Positions 10,141 to 21,839 of a stretch of 64,000 nucleotides of DNA are shown in pieces. Numbering within the stretch: the first letter of the stretch is position 1; each line of letters begins with the position of its first letter. Made by a program: the position numbers and the translations under genes. Under the pieces are notes generated by a model that was not told where the DNA came from, made no database searches, and saw only the letters and a program-made list of their open reading frames with translations. Origin of the DNA: Isoetes taiwanensis (lineage: Eukaryota; Streptophyta; Lycopodiopsida; Isoetales; Isoetaceae); assembly GCA_021234155.1 (NCBI GenBank), contig JAJEKV010000041.1, positions 9,064,917 to 9,128,916 of the forward strand, given 5' to 3'.

Positions 10141-11590
10141 TATTTGACCAAGTATTATATGGATGCACTGAGATTAGTAAGTGAAAGAGAAAACATTTTG
10201 GTCCTTCTATTCCATGTCTTTTCTCTCAAAAAAAGCAGCTTGATATTGCGGGTTGATGCGAGTGTCATTGTGTGGAGATTCTGCAAACAAACGTGCACAG
10301 GTAATTTTGCTCTTTTTTTTTTTAATTTCACACCCTTCATTTTTAGCATTTTGTTGCTTTACAGGAATAGCTATGGATTCGTTTGGACAAGAATGTAAGA
10401 TACATCCTGCCTTTCCTGCTATCTCCCCGCTATAAGCACTTTAAACTCAACTGGTTCATCAGAAGTAAATTGTGCAGAGTTTCCAACTGTTAAGTGGTTT
10501 CTCAATCTTGCATCTAAGAATTGCAACTTTCTACTTTTTCTATTTTGACTATGTGCCTGGTGTGTGTTGGTGCTCCCTTACAAAGCTTTCTATAAGCATG
10601 CCAAGGTCAAAACAATTGTGTTTGTAATATTTCTAAATCTTCATTTCTCCATGAGTTCCTTTGCTTTATGGATAATTTAATGTGCTTTGCTAACACTGTA
10701 TTTGTATAGTCAGCCAATTTGCTGTTACAGATCTTAGTAAAAGCAGACTAGCATGGAGCATGGAGTTGAACATGCATATGCATAAGGTCAAATAGTCATT
10801 AAATATTTAGGTCTGCCAGTCCATATCAGATGCAGCTCAAATGCGGGAGGTTATATGAATAAATGAGAGTTCCTGGACCTGAAGAGCCCAAGACAAGTAA
10901 ATACTACCATTGTTGTGAATTTCAGGGATATAACAGAACCAGCATGCTGCTGGGATTTGCAGGTCTAACAAAGGATTTGACATTGAGGGAAATATATGTT
11001 ATGGCTTTTCCATTTCCAGAGGTAGAATGTTTAGAGCATTTGTGTGAAAGTGGCATTAATGATATTAAAGTGTGAAAATGCTTTTGAATCTATTGCTAGG
11101 GAATATTTATTTGCTGTTTTGTGGCTGCGGCAAAGTCCTAGGCGGCCGATCGAAAAAGAGGCGAATAAAGATTTATCCCATTCATTTTGATATAGGTAGG
11201 AACCAAAACTTTGATAGTCCTATTCATCTCAAATACTTTGCCATATTCATGCCAAGAACATGAACCCCTCCCCCCCGGGCCCACCCCAAAACTAAAACAA
11301 ACAAAATGAATAAACTGAGGAGTATTTCTTCATAAGCATACTAGTGTAGATGTGGGAATTTTAGTTTAAAGAGTGCTTACTGGCTTACTTCCCCCTTTTT
11401 TTGGGTTGCCCATGAATTTGGCTCAGGAACATAGGTTTCTAGAACTGAACCCTTTATTCTCTTTCAAATTCATGATGTTAATGGCGAGATATATGATAGA
11501 CATTTCTCCTTGTAGATTATTCCTTTCATCATCATTTTTCAATTCTTAATGTTTTTTTTGTTTATTGTGTTTTACTTTAGTCTGTTCCTT
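10141..11590. other. Non-coding, possibly introns or lost exons of the bZIP copy
   Basis: T-rich stretches and scattered short frames only. A short frame at 10863-11075 is not recognisable. The T-rich character just before 11596 fits an intron leading into the bZIP exon. Confidence 0.4.
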
Positions 11591-11596
11591 TTTTAG

Positions 11597-12090
11597 GATG
11601 AACGTGAGTTGAAACGACGAGAAGGAAATAATCCAATAGAGAGTCAAAGAAGAAGATCTCGGTTAAGGAAACAAGTAAGGCCTTCATTTTTCATCTATCC
11701 CGCCATCCGTTCCTTTGTATTCACTTTGCCTTTATTTTTATGATTATTGCTCAGGTGAATGTGAAGAGCTTCGGTCACCGAGTTGATAATTTGACAATGG
11801 AAAATATGACGTTGCATACCGAACTCACACGACCGACCAAGAATGCAAAAAACTAACAAAAGACAATGCCACACTTCTTGTAAGTTTTCATTACATACAG
11901 TGGATGTATGATTGGTTAGTTGATAGATCGTTGCCTAATTTGTTGTTGGTATTATACAGAAAGAGTTGCGGCAATATATAGAAAATGGGGGAGAGGTACA
12001 AGAAGAAGGCCCATCTCCAGTATCTGAATCATGCAGAACGTTCAATGGGGGCTTTGCTTTGGATGTTAAAACTCATCCTGAAGCCGTTGC
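11597..12090 (+). pseudogene. bZIP transcription factor pseudogene (G-box-binding type), exons retained
   Basis: Three exon remnants keep their splice signals: 11597-11674, 11755-11879 and from 11960. Exon 1 reads DERELKR, then, after a shift, SNRES, then RRSRLRKQ. This is the basic region of GBF-type bZIPs, which bind CACGTG. Exon 2 reads ECEELRS, a shift, RVDNLTMENMTLHTELTR, a shift, ECKKLTKDNATLL; this is the start of the leucine zipper with heptad leucines. Exon 3 reads ELRQYIENGG, SPVSESCRTFNGG and ALDVKTHPEAVATG. At least four indels and an in-frame stop make it non-functional. Because introns are kept, it is a DNA-level copy and not a retrocopy. Confidence 0.85.
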
Positions 12091-12179
12091 GACGGGTTAG
12101 CTTTCATTCTGGCATAGAAGTAACCTCTAACTTTACTGGAAGTGGTCTAACAGCCTTTGATGTTGGTGTTTGAAAGGCC

Positions 12180-12965
12180 ATAAAAGTGTGGTCAGTACCA
12201 TAAAACACCTCTAGTGAGAACTGTTTGGATTGCAAAAGGTTGTTGTATTGGAGAAGGCATTTGCAACCATTAGTTTCTCAAGCAACATTTATTTGGCCAC
12301 TAGCATCTTCTATAGCAGATAAATAAACAATAGCAAAGGTGGCTAGTTCTTGCCACGAGTCCTTACTGCCACATTGATGTACATTAAACTATATTTTGTG
12401 TTCCGAGTGATGTTCCAATAGCCAAATTGATATTGTACATAAAACAAGTTCATTGCACTTTCTCCTCCTTTGGAACGAGATCATATCTCTTTCTTCCAAA
12501 CAAGATAAAAAAAAATATTAAAAAATGTCCTGAATTTAAATAAAAGCGTTGCGGTCAGACAAGTAAATAAATCATTTCTTTCATGTTATTAACAAATAAG
12601 TCACCATGTTTTTAACAATGCTCATTTATTGATGTGAATAAAAATATTCTTTTATCTTTATTATTAAGCTGAGGGAGGGATTCAACACTATTATTAGTTA
12701 ACCATAATGTCAACCCAATCCAAAATACATGGGCTTATTTTTGGTACGGCATAGTACATATTGGCATTGTTGAATTTTTCGTATTGGTTTGAGGTACAAA
12801 GGTTTGAGGTACAAATTTTAGTTGTTTACGGCTTGAGCAGGTTGAGTTTTGCACGGGCCTTTTTTTTTTTTTTTTTTTTTTTTTGCAAGATTTGTAATTG
12901 GAAGTGTTCTTGGAATGGTGGCATTTTGCAATGTTCTAACTAAGTCTTGAAATTTGTTGTTTGAC
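12180..12965. other. AT-rich spacer with poly(T) tract
   Basis: A run of about 25 T lies near 12859-12884; a poly(A) tail of an unrecognised minus-strand retroelement is one explanation. No gene was seen. Confidence 0.5.
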
Positions 12966-13105
12966 CCATATCTTTTTTTTTTGGGTTGCCCCTAGGGGGG
13001 GCAAACCCTTGCTCATGTGGGTTTTCGGCATATCCTAAGTATATGCTGGAATATGCCTAGGATATGCCGAAAACTGCTCCGAACCTAAGATTCCCTGTAA
13101 ACTGG
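12966..13105 (+). repeat. Leader repeat L, copy 2
   Basis: It has the same order of motifs as copy 1: TTTTTGGGTTGCCCCTAGG, GGCATATCC, CCTAGGATATGCC, ACTGCTCCGAACC and TGTAAACTGGCAGTCACC. The downstream 400 bp (a frame at 13304-13507 with EWVASDPELDHVGSGCLEAE) looks coding-like but I cannot place it. Confidence 0.8.
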
Positions 13106-14720
13106 CAGTCACCAGTGTTGCTGGGCGGCCGGTGTGGAAACTAGCTAACCGGCACCGTCCTTGTTTAGAACAGGCAAACCAGCATGCATCCATCGTTGCG
13201 GCACAACAGGCGCAGACATTGATGGGTTGTGTTAGAAAGCAGATGGTTTGAGCAAGAAATGCGCAAATTTGCGACAAAATAGGAAACGAGAAGAAAGATT
13301 AAGATGCAGGAACTAAGATTCAGTGCAAAAATCGAGTGGGTGGCTTCTGATCCAGAACTAGACCATGTTGGCTCTGGGTGTCTTGAAGCAGAGGTTCGAT
13401 GGGGTTCCCTGTACCTTATATTTCTTATGAGGTTCAGTTCTAGCCACAGTTATGTTGTTCCCCCAAGCAAAATTTTCTTTTCACATATCCCTACAAGTCC
13501 CCTTTAAATTCCTATAACCTCATTTCCACATCTAACAACTGTGCTGCATGGGTGCAAACTTTCAGGTTACCTTAAATATGATAAGTTCTATTTCTAATGG
13601 CCTTGGATTTAGATCAATAATCGAATAAGTTAACAACAATGTTATCCATTATAACCTTCGAGCTACACCCAAACAAGTCTAGTTGATTGCATAAGTGTTC
13701 AATGGTTGCTCCTCTTTGGTTGGAGAGGAACTTGAGCATGTCATTGCAAATAATTTTGGGCAGGGGGTTGATGGTAAGGGAGTGAATAAAGATGTTGAGT
13801 AATACAAAACCTATAGTAAAGCAAGGGAAATCTGAGAGTCTTGTATGGAGGCTCATAACCATGATTCATATTGTGTTGAAAAGTGTTGAACAAGATCAAA
13901 GGAACTCAGCTTCAAGGACAGATGATGTAGCAGACGAAAGGTTGTTATTTCTTTTAGTGCATATATGTTCTCCATTCGGTGAACTTCTAATAATGCATTT
14001 TTTTTGCATAACATGACTCTTCTTATATATGAATTCCTGACACTACTTTGCCGACTTGTGTTGTATCCAAGTTATTGCATAAATGCTTCGTTCTCACTTA
14101 CCAAGGATAGGGAAACAATGAGGCTAACGTTGAATGCTATTACGAAATTAATAAGCATGGGGCCCCATCTCCGGGTGTCTAGGCAATGCACCGGACATCC
14201 AACAAATCTTACACCCATCTTCATTCCAAATAGTTCTCCGGCATGTTATGATTTTGTTGTATTCCATGTTTTGCTGAATAACTTGAACAGATGCTGGAAG
14301 GATGCTTTCAGGCCCATATATGACTGGCTGAATCATGCAGGACAAAAAGGAACATTTGTATGGGCACCTACATTGCAGTTTGAAGCATTGTTATAGGAAA
14401 ACCGTCCAGCAACTACATGGCAAGCTTGGCAACCAAGATTTGCAACACCACAGTTTTCTTTCAAGAAAAACTTGTAAATACTTCCTCCACACAATAACCA
14501 ACCCTGACAACACTGCTATTATAATTACTAGTAACCTTGCAACAATATATTTTTACACTGAAACCCCAGAGTCCATGTGTCCAGCTGGATCCTAGTCCAG
14601 CAGGAGCTCAACATCTAAGGAGGGGTTAGTAATGCAAATGGCTACCATCACCTTCGCAAAATGTCAATGTCTTAAAATAGCAACTTTAATTGATTGTAAA
14701 AACATGACTTTCAAGTATGA
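13106..14720. other. Unrecognised, possibly decayed gene fragment downstream of leader L
   Basis: Frames around 13250-13430 and 13790-14400 have some coding flavour but no domain I recognise, and all are short. I leave them unassigned. Confidence 0.35.
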
Positions 14721-14721
14721 T

Positions 14722-14968
14722 TTAAGCCACTTCACCCTCCGGCAATGGAGGGCAACCCTTCGTGCGCAGCACCTTGTTAGGTGAAGAACTATGGCGGATC
14801 AATCTAGCTTGAAGTTGACTCATCAAGTTGGTGTCTAATCTCACGTTATTGGCCATGCATTCTCCAATAAGGAGCTTGATTAGGAGGTTCTTTTTCAGGA
14901 AGAAGATCAATCCTGTGGTCCTCAGACGTTGGGGTGGCAAATTTTGTGGAATTTCATTCAAAAATATA
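14722..14968 (-). pseudogene. Ty3/gypsy pol fragment, start of reverse transcriptase
   Basis: The minus-strand frame contains FLNEIPQNLPPQR and, about 45 residues on, LMSQLQARLIRHSSSPNKVL. These correspond to the conserved spacer 'F..E.P..LPP.R' and 'L..L...G.IR.SSSP' at the start of gypsy reverse transcriptases. It continues the gag-protease remnant at 15541-16620, from which it is separated by an inserted LINE. Confidence 0.6.
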
Positions 14969-14969
14969 T

Positions 14970-15539
<570 letters not shown>

Positions 15540-15540
15540 G

Positions 15541-16620
15541 ACAGTTTGTTGCTCATTAAATGGGAATGCACTAGACTTAGGAAAGAAAACCACGAAATAC
15601 ACAAAATGAGTTTTCATTGCCAAATGCTTAAATTGTACAAGAGATACTATTAGAATTGGAAAAACAATATCATCCTTTACAAACTTAGAGTTCTTTTTAC
15701 CCCCTTCCAAGGATAACATAATGATCCATGCCTTCCAATCTACAAGAGCATTGATAGCCTTATGCCACGGCATGCGTACAGTCATACCTCCGAAGTAAAA
15801 AACCATGAAAGAACACTTACAGACGTATCCCTGCAGTTGAAATCCACATCACTTGATAAAGAGATAGGAGTTCATTTTACCAACGTAGCAGAAATAAAAT
15901 CGAACTCACTGCCCGGATCAAATAGGATTGTACTTTTTGATCTTGAATAGTAGCCCAAAATCATAAGAGACTACTATTCTCAACATAATCCGTGTTCGAC
16001 TTATCCTGCACCGTAGCAACTTTTTCCCCTTTACCATCTCCCCAAATAGAAGTTACTTTCTTACTTTTGTCCTCTTTCATAGTCCCTGACTTAAGAACAG
16101 ACTTAGTTTCTTTACTTTCCCCTTTTTTTCTTCTCAAGGTAAGTAGGACATTCATAAAACTTCTGGTCGGTTGAATAACATACAAAACACTTATTCTCCC
16201 ATATTATCCGCTTCTTCCATGCTTGATAAGATTCTTTGAACTCCTTGGCTCCAACAGGACATTATTTGTAGTGTCTATGTGCAGGCATTTGAATACCCCA
16301 GACCCTTGATTTCTTCTGAAGGCCACCTCTTTCATAGACGCCTTGAGGCCTCGTTAAGTGTTAATTGCTTCCATGAGGGCTAGACCTTCCTCTTCTACTT
16401 TCTCTGCCATTTTACAGAGCTTGCCAAAAGAAAGATTGGCAACTTCAAGATTGAGCTTTGCCTGTACCCAAGGATGAACCCCACCCATGAGCTTTTTAGA
16501 CTTCTCAGTATTGTTCTTACTAAGCTGGAGCCCTTTCTTTAAAACTAGGCTCTAACAATTTCCATGTTTTGTTGGATCAATTTATTCCACTGAGCAATAA
16601 GATTTCGCTCCCAATTAAGA
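15541..16620 (-). pseudogene. Ty3/gypsy gag-protease remnant
   Basis: Reading on the minus strand from 16620, a gag-like stretch (KMAEKVEEEGLALMEAI) is followed by CFVCYSTDQKFYEC, a nucleocapsid zinc knuckle in which the histidine of CX2CX4HX4C is replaced by Q. Then comes a lysine-rich linker (residues near 16185-15961) and, in another frame, ILFDPGSEFDFISATLV. This is the retropepsin site with DPG where the active DSG/DTG is expected. Stops and frame changes occur throughout. With the fragment at 14722-14968 it makes one element split by the LINE at 14970-15535. Confidence 0.75.
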
Positions 16621-16622
16621 TC

Positions 16623-16760
16623 AAAAAAATGTTTTTGAGTTGCACCTAGGGGGCAAACCCTCGTTTATGTAGGTGGCATATTCAAGTATATACCAGCATA
16701 TATATGCTGGTGACTGCTCCAAACTGGCTGTTGCCAGTAAATTGGCGATCAGCCCTGTTG
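16623..16760 (+). repeat. Leader repeat L, copy 3 (upstream of subtilase fragment)
   Basis: It begins TTTTTGAGTTGCACCTAGG and continues with GTGGCATATTC, an inverted TATACCAGCATATATATGCTGG and TGACTGCTCCAAACTGGC. It aligns along ~130 bp with the copies at 8003 and 12966, with substitutions and a small deletion. Confidence 0.8.
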
Positions 16761-16793
16761 CCGCCCGAACCCCCCTTCAGGACTCCGGCTTCG

Positions 16794-17310
16794 GCTATGG
16801 CTATGCTGCTCGTTATGTTGCTCTTCTTTTTTATTGTTGTCCTGAGTTCAATGCCTCACATTGTAATAACAAGCTTGTGGGGGTTCGTTATTTTTATAGG
16901 AGCGGACCCATAAATGAGACCTCGGAGTTCAAATCCACTCGGGATTCCGATGGGCATGGCACTCACGCTGCTTCCACTGCTACTTGGCGTTATGTATACC
17001 GTGCCAGCATGCTGGGATTTGCCGAGGGAACTGCGGAAGGGATGGCTCCCAAGGCCAGAGTGGCTGCTTATAAGGTTTGCTGGAGATGCTTCCTTGGCTA
17101 AGAATGGAACCGATACATATATTTCTAGCCTCTGTTTGGCTGGCTCTTTAGGCGGGGTTGTGTTGTCTGCAGGAGGCAGAGGAATGATTCTTGCTAATTC
17201 GGCGGCAGATGGGGAGGGGCTGATCGCAGATAGTCATCTGCTTCTGGCGAGTGCTGTAGGTTATGCATCTGGCAGCATAATCAAGTACATAAAAACCAAA
17301 AAAACGCGCC
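16794..17310 (+). pseudogene. Subtilisin-like serine protease (S8) pseudogene, internally deleted
   Basis: Plant subtilases are secreted proteases with an Asp-His-Ser triad. The copy starts with a signal-peptide-like frame (MAMLLVMLLFFFIVVLSSMP, 16797-16856). It then jumps to CNNKLVGVRYF, INETSEFKS and RDSDGHGTHAAST, the catalytic histidine box, followed by GTAEGMAPKARVAAYKVCW. A second deletion then joins this to a protease-associated domain segment (GGRGMILANSAADGEGLIAD, 17166-17225). The Asp and Ser boxes are absent and the frame shifts twice. It is a dead, deleted copy. Confidence 0.88.
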
Positions 17311-17316
17311 GAGTGC

Positions 17317-17799
17317 CAAGAGCTTTTTTGAGTTTATGTGCCAGGAAGAGGATGATGAAGACGATATGTTGGATATTGAATATATGTCTTCAGATGAAGA
17401 ATCAGGCAACTCGGAAGATATGAAAGAGGATCAAAGAAGTCGAGAAAATGTGGCTTACGATTATTTTACTGGCGTGTTGAAGGAAAATCAAGAGCTCCTT
17501 AGGGTTTATACACAAGAATGTAGGTCCACGTCCCTGCAATGTCTGGTTTGTATTGCATGTGGAATCGGGTAAGTGGGCTATTTTTTTTTTTAATGAATGC
17601 ATTTCTAAAATATGAAAATTATGTATAAATTATGATGAGAGGATTCCTTGCAGATGGAAGAAGTTCAGACACCTAACTAGTCTGGCACAACATGCAAAGA
17701 CCACTTTAAAGGCTAAGAAACTTGCTGACATAGCCTGTAAGTGTAAGTTGTGCAATGTCAAAAGCAGTTTGAAATTTTCAAAACTGGAACCGGAGTAGA
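17317..17799 (+). pseudogene. Fragment of unrelated plant gene fused behind the subtilase copy
   Basis: An acidic stretch (QEEDDEDDMLDIEYMSSDEE) is followed by DYFTGVLKENQELLRVYTQE, LQCLVC and, across a clean intron (donor GTAAGT at 17569, acceptor TTGCAG ending 17653), WKKFRHLTSLAQHAKT and a stop at 17799. Spacing of C..C and H suggests a weak zinc-binding motif; I recall similar uncharacterised plant proteins but cannot name a family. The frame has no start of its own and abuts subtilase sequence at ~17310, so this is a chimeric junction. The retained intron shows DNA-level capture. Confidence 0.55.
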
Positions 17800-19160
17800 T
17801 GTTTTGTGGCATCGATAGCAGAAATGGATTGTGATATCATGCTGGACAGCGTTAAGCATATATGTTTCAAGTGAGTAGAGTGCATTGTAATTGATGCAAG
17901 CAATACTTCCTATAGCAGCTAGCTATGAAGACTTATGATGCATGGAAGGAAGTAAACTCAGATGATCTCATTTTCCACTTTAGTGAAGGTAGCATCACTT
18001 CCTTGTCAAAAATGTTTCATCCTTAACATTATTTCAAGATTCTTGGTTTCCTTCACATATGATGTAGTGGCTACTAGGCCACTTGCATTGGTAGAAACTT
18101 ATCAGGAGCTGATTATATGAATTCAACATTTCCTTTGCTCCATTATGTAACATGCTAGTTGTAGCAAGCACTTGAGCATCCGTGTACTTAAATTTATGCT
18201 AGCATGCAATAGAGTTCACCATGGTAATGCTAGTATGCAATAGAGCTCACCATGGTAATGCACGCAGAAATGAAACAAGATTTATTGAACAATCCCATTC
18301 TTGTTGTTGGCTGCAACTTAAGTGTTGGTCAGCTTAAGAAGTATAGCTTGAAAGCATGTCAAAGAAATATGAGTAGAATGTAAGCATTGCGAGCATCATG
18401 GCATGATGCAATGCTATCACATCTATGAAAAACATGTGGTAATACAATTTTTTTCAACTTTTATCTGGTTATTCTTTATTTCCTTCGTTAACCATTTATT
18501 GCCTTAACCATTTTTCTTGTCACGAAAACAACATAAAGGGTGAACGAAACAACACCAACAAAAAGGGCCAAATGTACCACTAAGAAACCACTAACAAGCA
18601 ATAGAATTTCAAAGTGTTGTTTTTTTTATGTTAGTTTATCCTCTAGCCAGGAGCTAATAGTAGAAGGAGGTATGGTTAGAAAAGTTGCCTCAAAATTCAA
18701 ATGGTACCACATAATGTTCAAGCAACAAGGCGCTTAGATTTGTGATGAATCTATCCCCGAGTATACGCTACATTAAAGTTATATTGTTGTGTATATTCAT
18801 CTCGAGTGCATGGGAAATAAGTGTATTTGGTTCAATGCAACGAATAGTTTTAGGTTATTTTATGACAATTTCCCTAGTGATGTGCCATCCAAATGGAGGG
18901 TTAGACATGCACTTGGCAATGGTCTTAAGTGCCATCCAAATGGAAGGTTAGACATGCACTTGTCAATGGTCTTAGATGGAGGAAGCAGATTTAAACGACT
19001 AAGCTTGCCAAAGTTAAAGTTAAAAGCTATAGTGGTAGAGTTAAAATGGAGGTGAAAGCTAGGTTATAAGCTACATCTAACACTTTTTCAACTGATTGAA
19101 GCAGAGATAGAAGTAAGTATGAATTTGTACATTTCATCCTCCTTATATAATTTTAATGTT
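17800..19160. other. AT-rich spacer with two small tandem duplications
   Basis: A 31-bp unit containing GCAATAGAG.TCACCATGG is repeated at 18196 and 18227. A 47-bp unit containing GTGCCATCCAAATGGA is repeated at 18882 and 18929. No gene was seen. Confidence 0.6.
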
Positions 19161-19315
19161 GGTTTCATGGTGTAGTTGGTTATCATGTTAGTATTACACT
19201 AAAAGTCTCTAATTTGAACTTGGATGAAACCATAAGTCGCATTTAATTAAAGTGGGTCAAATCTTGAATTTTGTGACTCGGACTGAAAATGGGACTCATA
19301 CTATAGAAAAAAAAA
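19161..19315 (+). mobile_element. tRNA-Val-derived SINE
   Basis: Bases 19161-19232 are a 72-nt tRNA-like sequence. It opens GGTTTCATGGTGTAGTTGG, which is the acceptor/D-arm of plant tRNA-Val, and has ATTACAC in the anticodon loop position. It closes with a T-arm TTTGAACTTGG and GAAACCA. Most differences from the tRNA are C-to-T or G-to-A. A body containing GCATTTAATTAAAGTGGG and an A-rich end (19306-19316) follow. The same body without the tRNA head occurs at 57051-57105. The anticodon stem is damaged, so it is not a working tRNA. Confidence 0.75.
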
Positions 19316-19430
19316 ATTTGAATTGAATGCTTGAATAGAATTACACATCACACACAAAGAACTGGGTAACTTGTTTTTCCTCAAAAATTTTACAAACCAC
19401 TAGTTGAGAAAGTTTTCAAGCTTCTCAATA

Positions 19431-21423
19431 TTATCTACCCTCATACAATGATATAGCATGGAGGTTGCTCATGGCTTTGTCCATCTCCCTTTTTGGGATC
19501 TTGTGTGTCTTGCCCTTTGCAATGTGAGAACTTGGATATGACCATACCACACACTCCACCAATTCCCTCCTTTGAGGATCAGCATGATTTGCCCTCCACT
19601 TCTTCTCCCAGCAGTCGGTGTATTGCTCCTTCGATTTGCCCTTCTTGTGTCTTCCAATGGGCTCCCAATATTGAACTTGGAATCCAGGACGCAACTCCTC
19701 TCCATCAGCCATAGTGGTGGTTACATCAGAGAGTGCCACCCCTAACCATATTGGACAATCCTCGTCATCAGGCCATACTAACACAAAGTATCCTTCCTTG
19801 ATGTCCTCAAAGGGATCCCACTCAGGAAGATCAAACCACTTCGGCTTTGAGGCCTTACTTCCTATAAACCACTTGGAACCTTTGTTAGGACCCAAGTGAA
19901 CATTCTTAGACGTGCTTGCTCCTTGAGAACCCTCCCATCTGGACTCTGGCAAGAACCCGTCTCTCAGCTCCCCCCCACATGGTTGTTCAGTTTCTAAGCA
20001 TGTGATTTTTCTTAAGAGTGGAGGTGTGCTTTCCATTTCGAACATCATCCCAGTGCGTTATATAATCCTTGATGCCCTTCACTAGTTGGCTAGAGTCTTT
20101 AACAGTCTTGAAGGGAGGTAGTGGTTTTGGCTGCCCTTTAGGAATAAGAACTTCACCTGTAGCACCCCGTTGCCACAACTCGATTCCTTGTACAGGCATC
20201 CACAACTTGTCACCTGGTCTCCACTTATATTGCATGATTGGTATTCCATCCCTAACCCAAAACTTGAACTGAAGTGGCTTTGTGTGTCCTGTCAACTGAT
20301 CCTTACCATCTAGCAAGTATCCCTCGACAAGTGATTTCAATCTACAACCTCATCCATCAAGAAAGCCATTGGGTTGGGGTCAATGCAGCTCTCAAACACA
20401 TCCATTAGTTCAGGGAGACTAGTCACGTTTTCTCTCTTGATCTTGGTAGAGAAAGTTCCAAAGAATGCATCTATATCATCTTGCGTATGCCCAACCATCA
20501 TGAACCCCACTTTCACAACTTTGAATACTCCCACTGCTGTCAAGTATGACATTGCCCCAAACATCCATCTATTCTTGTTTTCTTTCCAACAGTTGTCCAA
20601 TTGAACACATAGCTTCTCTGACAGTTGTTTCTCAAGTAAGGGGAAATCATCCCAAGTCCTCCTTGATTCACTGGACACATTGGATGTGAGCTTTTTTATC
20701 TGCCTTTGGTAACAAAGCGGTTGATCATCCATCAAAGCCTCAAAAATGGGGGCTGATGGGAAATACCTCCTCCCTTCTATCGATCCTTTCTCTAGTGTTC
20801 TCAAGCACTTGAAAATAGAGCTCACATGGAAGTTTGGATCATCCCTCCATAGATCAAGCACAAAATGACCATAGGTTCCAGTTCCATGCCCATGTGTCAA
20901 GACACCCGCCAGACTTACTTTCATCTGAAAAGCGTTTTGACAACGCTTGGGTAAAGGATCTAGCTTTGGCAAGAAAGTCTTGTGTTGGTCCATCTTATCA
21001 TGAATTATACACAAAAATCTGTCAGACTGCATCTGAGAAAATATTCTCCACTGCCAATACAACTGTCTACATGATATTTGGTCCCTTTGGTGATCTGCAA
21101 ATTGCTCCCTAATTGCCATTCTTTCTTTCTCTATTGCAGTTGATGCAAGTGTATCCTTGAGTTGAATGCAAGTGTTGCACTTTGAGAATGGCATGTGTTG
21201 CAGGACACTCACGTCTGAGAAGTGAGTGCTCCATAACTTGCTAAAATGTGATTGAGAAAGAGGCCGACCTCCAGTAGTTTCTAGGATGGAGTTGACCTCT
21301 TTAAGGCACTCTTTTTGGATGTAATGTTGTGGCAACACCCTTTGGACCACTCGCAGACCGTGCTCGTTCACCTTCGGCTTGCTGGGCTTCCTTGGCTCCA
21401 TTTTGCTCATCTCACATGCTCCC
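19431..21423 (-). pseudogene. DUF7869-like transposase-type protein, main exon, frameshifted
   Basis: A long frame (21423 to 20337) reads MSKMEPRKPSKPKVNEHG, CNTCIQLKDTLAS, IIHDKMDQHKT, HGHGTGTYGHFVLD, then QLDNCWKENKNRWMFGAMSY and VGFMMVGHTQDDIDAFFG. The HDK, QLDN and GHT.DDID blocks with this spacing are those I associate with DUF7869, which I take to be an RNase-H-like (DDE-type) transposase fold. The frame shifts by one base at ~20340 (LKSLVEGYLLDG onward) and again near 20000, then continues to 19431 with a tail containing GYFVLVWPDDEDCPIWLG. The exon opens at a good acceptor (TTTCATTCAG, phase 0), so earlier exons exist; the phase matches the donor at 24276. Confidence 0.7.
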
Positions 21424-21725
21424 TGAATGAAAGAGCACACATTAAAACCATATAGCCTTGAACACTACAAATATGACCATATAAACCATATAACACCATA
21501 CAAGCATATTAAATATAAACCATATAACCATATATAACCATTAAAACCATATTAAACCATATTAAAACCATATTCAATATAAACCATATGTAAACATTAA
21601 AACCATATATAACCATTGAAACCATATAACCATATTAAATATAAAACATATAAACATAACCATTTTAGATCATGGTATAACCATATCAACCATTTTATAA
21701 CCATGGTATAAATCATATTAACCTT
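21424..21725. repeat. Degenerate ACCATAT-type minisatellite
   Basis: About 280 bp made of variants of AACCATAT/TAAACCATAT with no strict period. It lies immediately upstream of the DUF7869 exon acceptor, so it is probably intronic on the minus strand, where it is T-rich. Confidence 0.75.
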
Positions 21726-21740
21726 TAATATCTTGTCCTG

Positions 21741-21826
21741 GCCACGTGGCGCCTCGTCAGAGGCTGATAGCATGGCCACGTCAACAATCCGCACTGCCAC
21801 GTCATGAAAGGCATGGCCCACACGTG
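21741..21826. promoter_or_regulatory. Cluster of four ACGT-core (G-box/C-box-like) sites
   Basis: GCCACGTGGC (21741-21750) is a perfect palindromic G-box. GCCACGTC occurs at 21775-21782 and 21796-21803, and CACGTG at 21821-21826. Such sites bind bZIP and bHLH factors. On the plus strand a CT-rich, leader-like stretch follows (21880-21960), fitting a promoter. However, GCCACGTGG can also arise by chance in sequence read on the minus strand, and no TATA box is obvious. Confidence 0.5.
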
Positions 21827-21839
21827 ACAGAGATTAATT

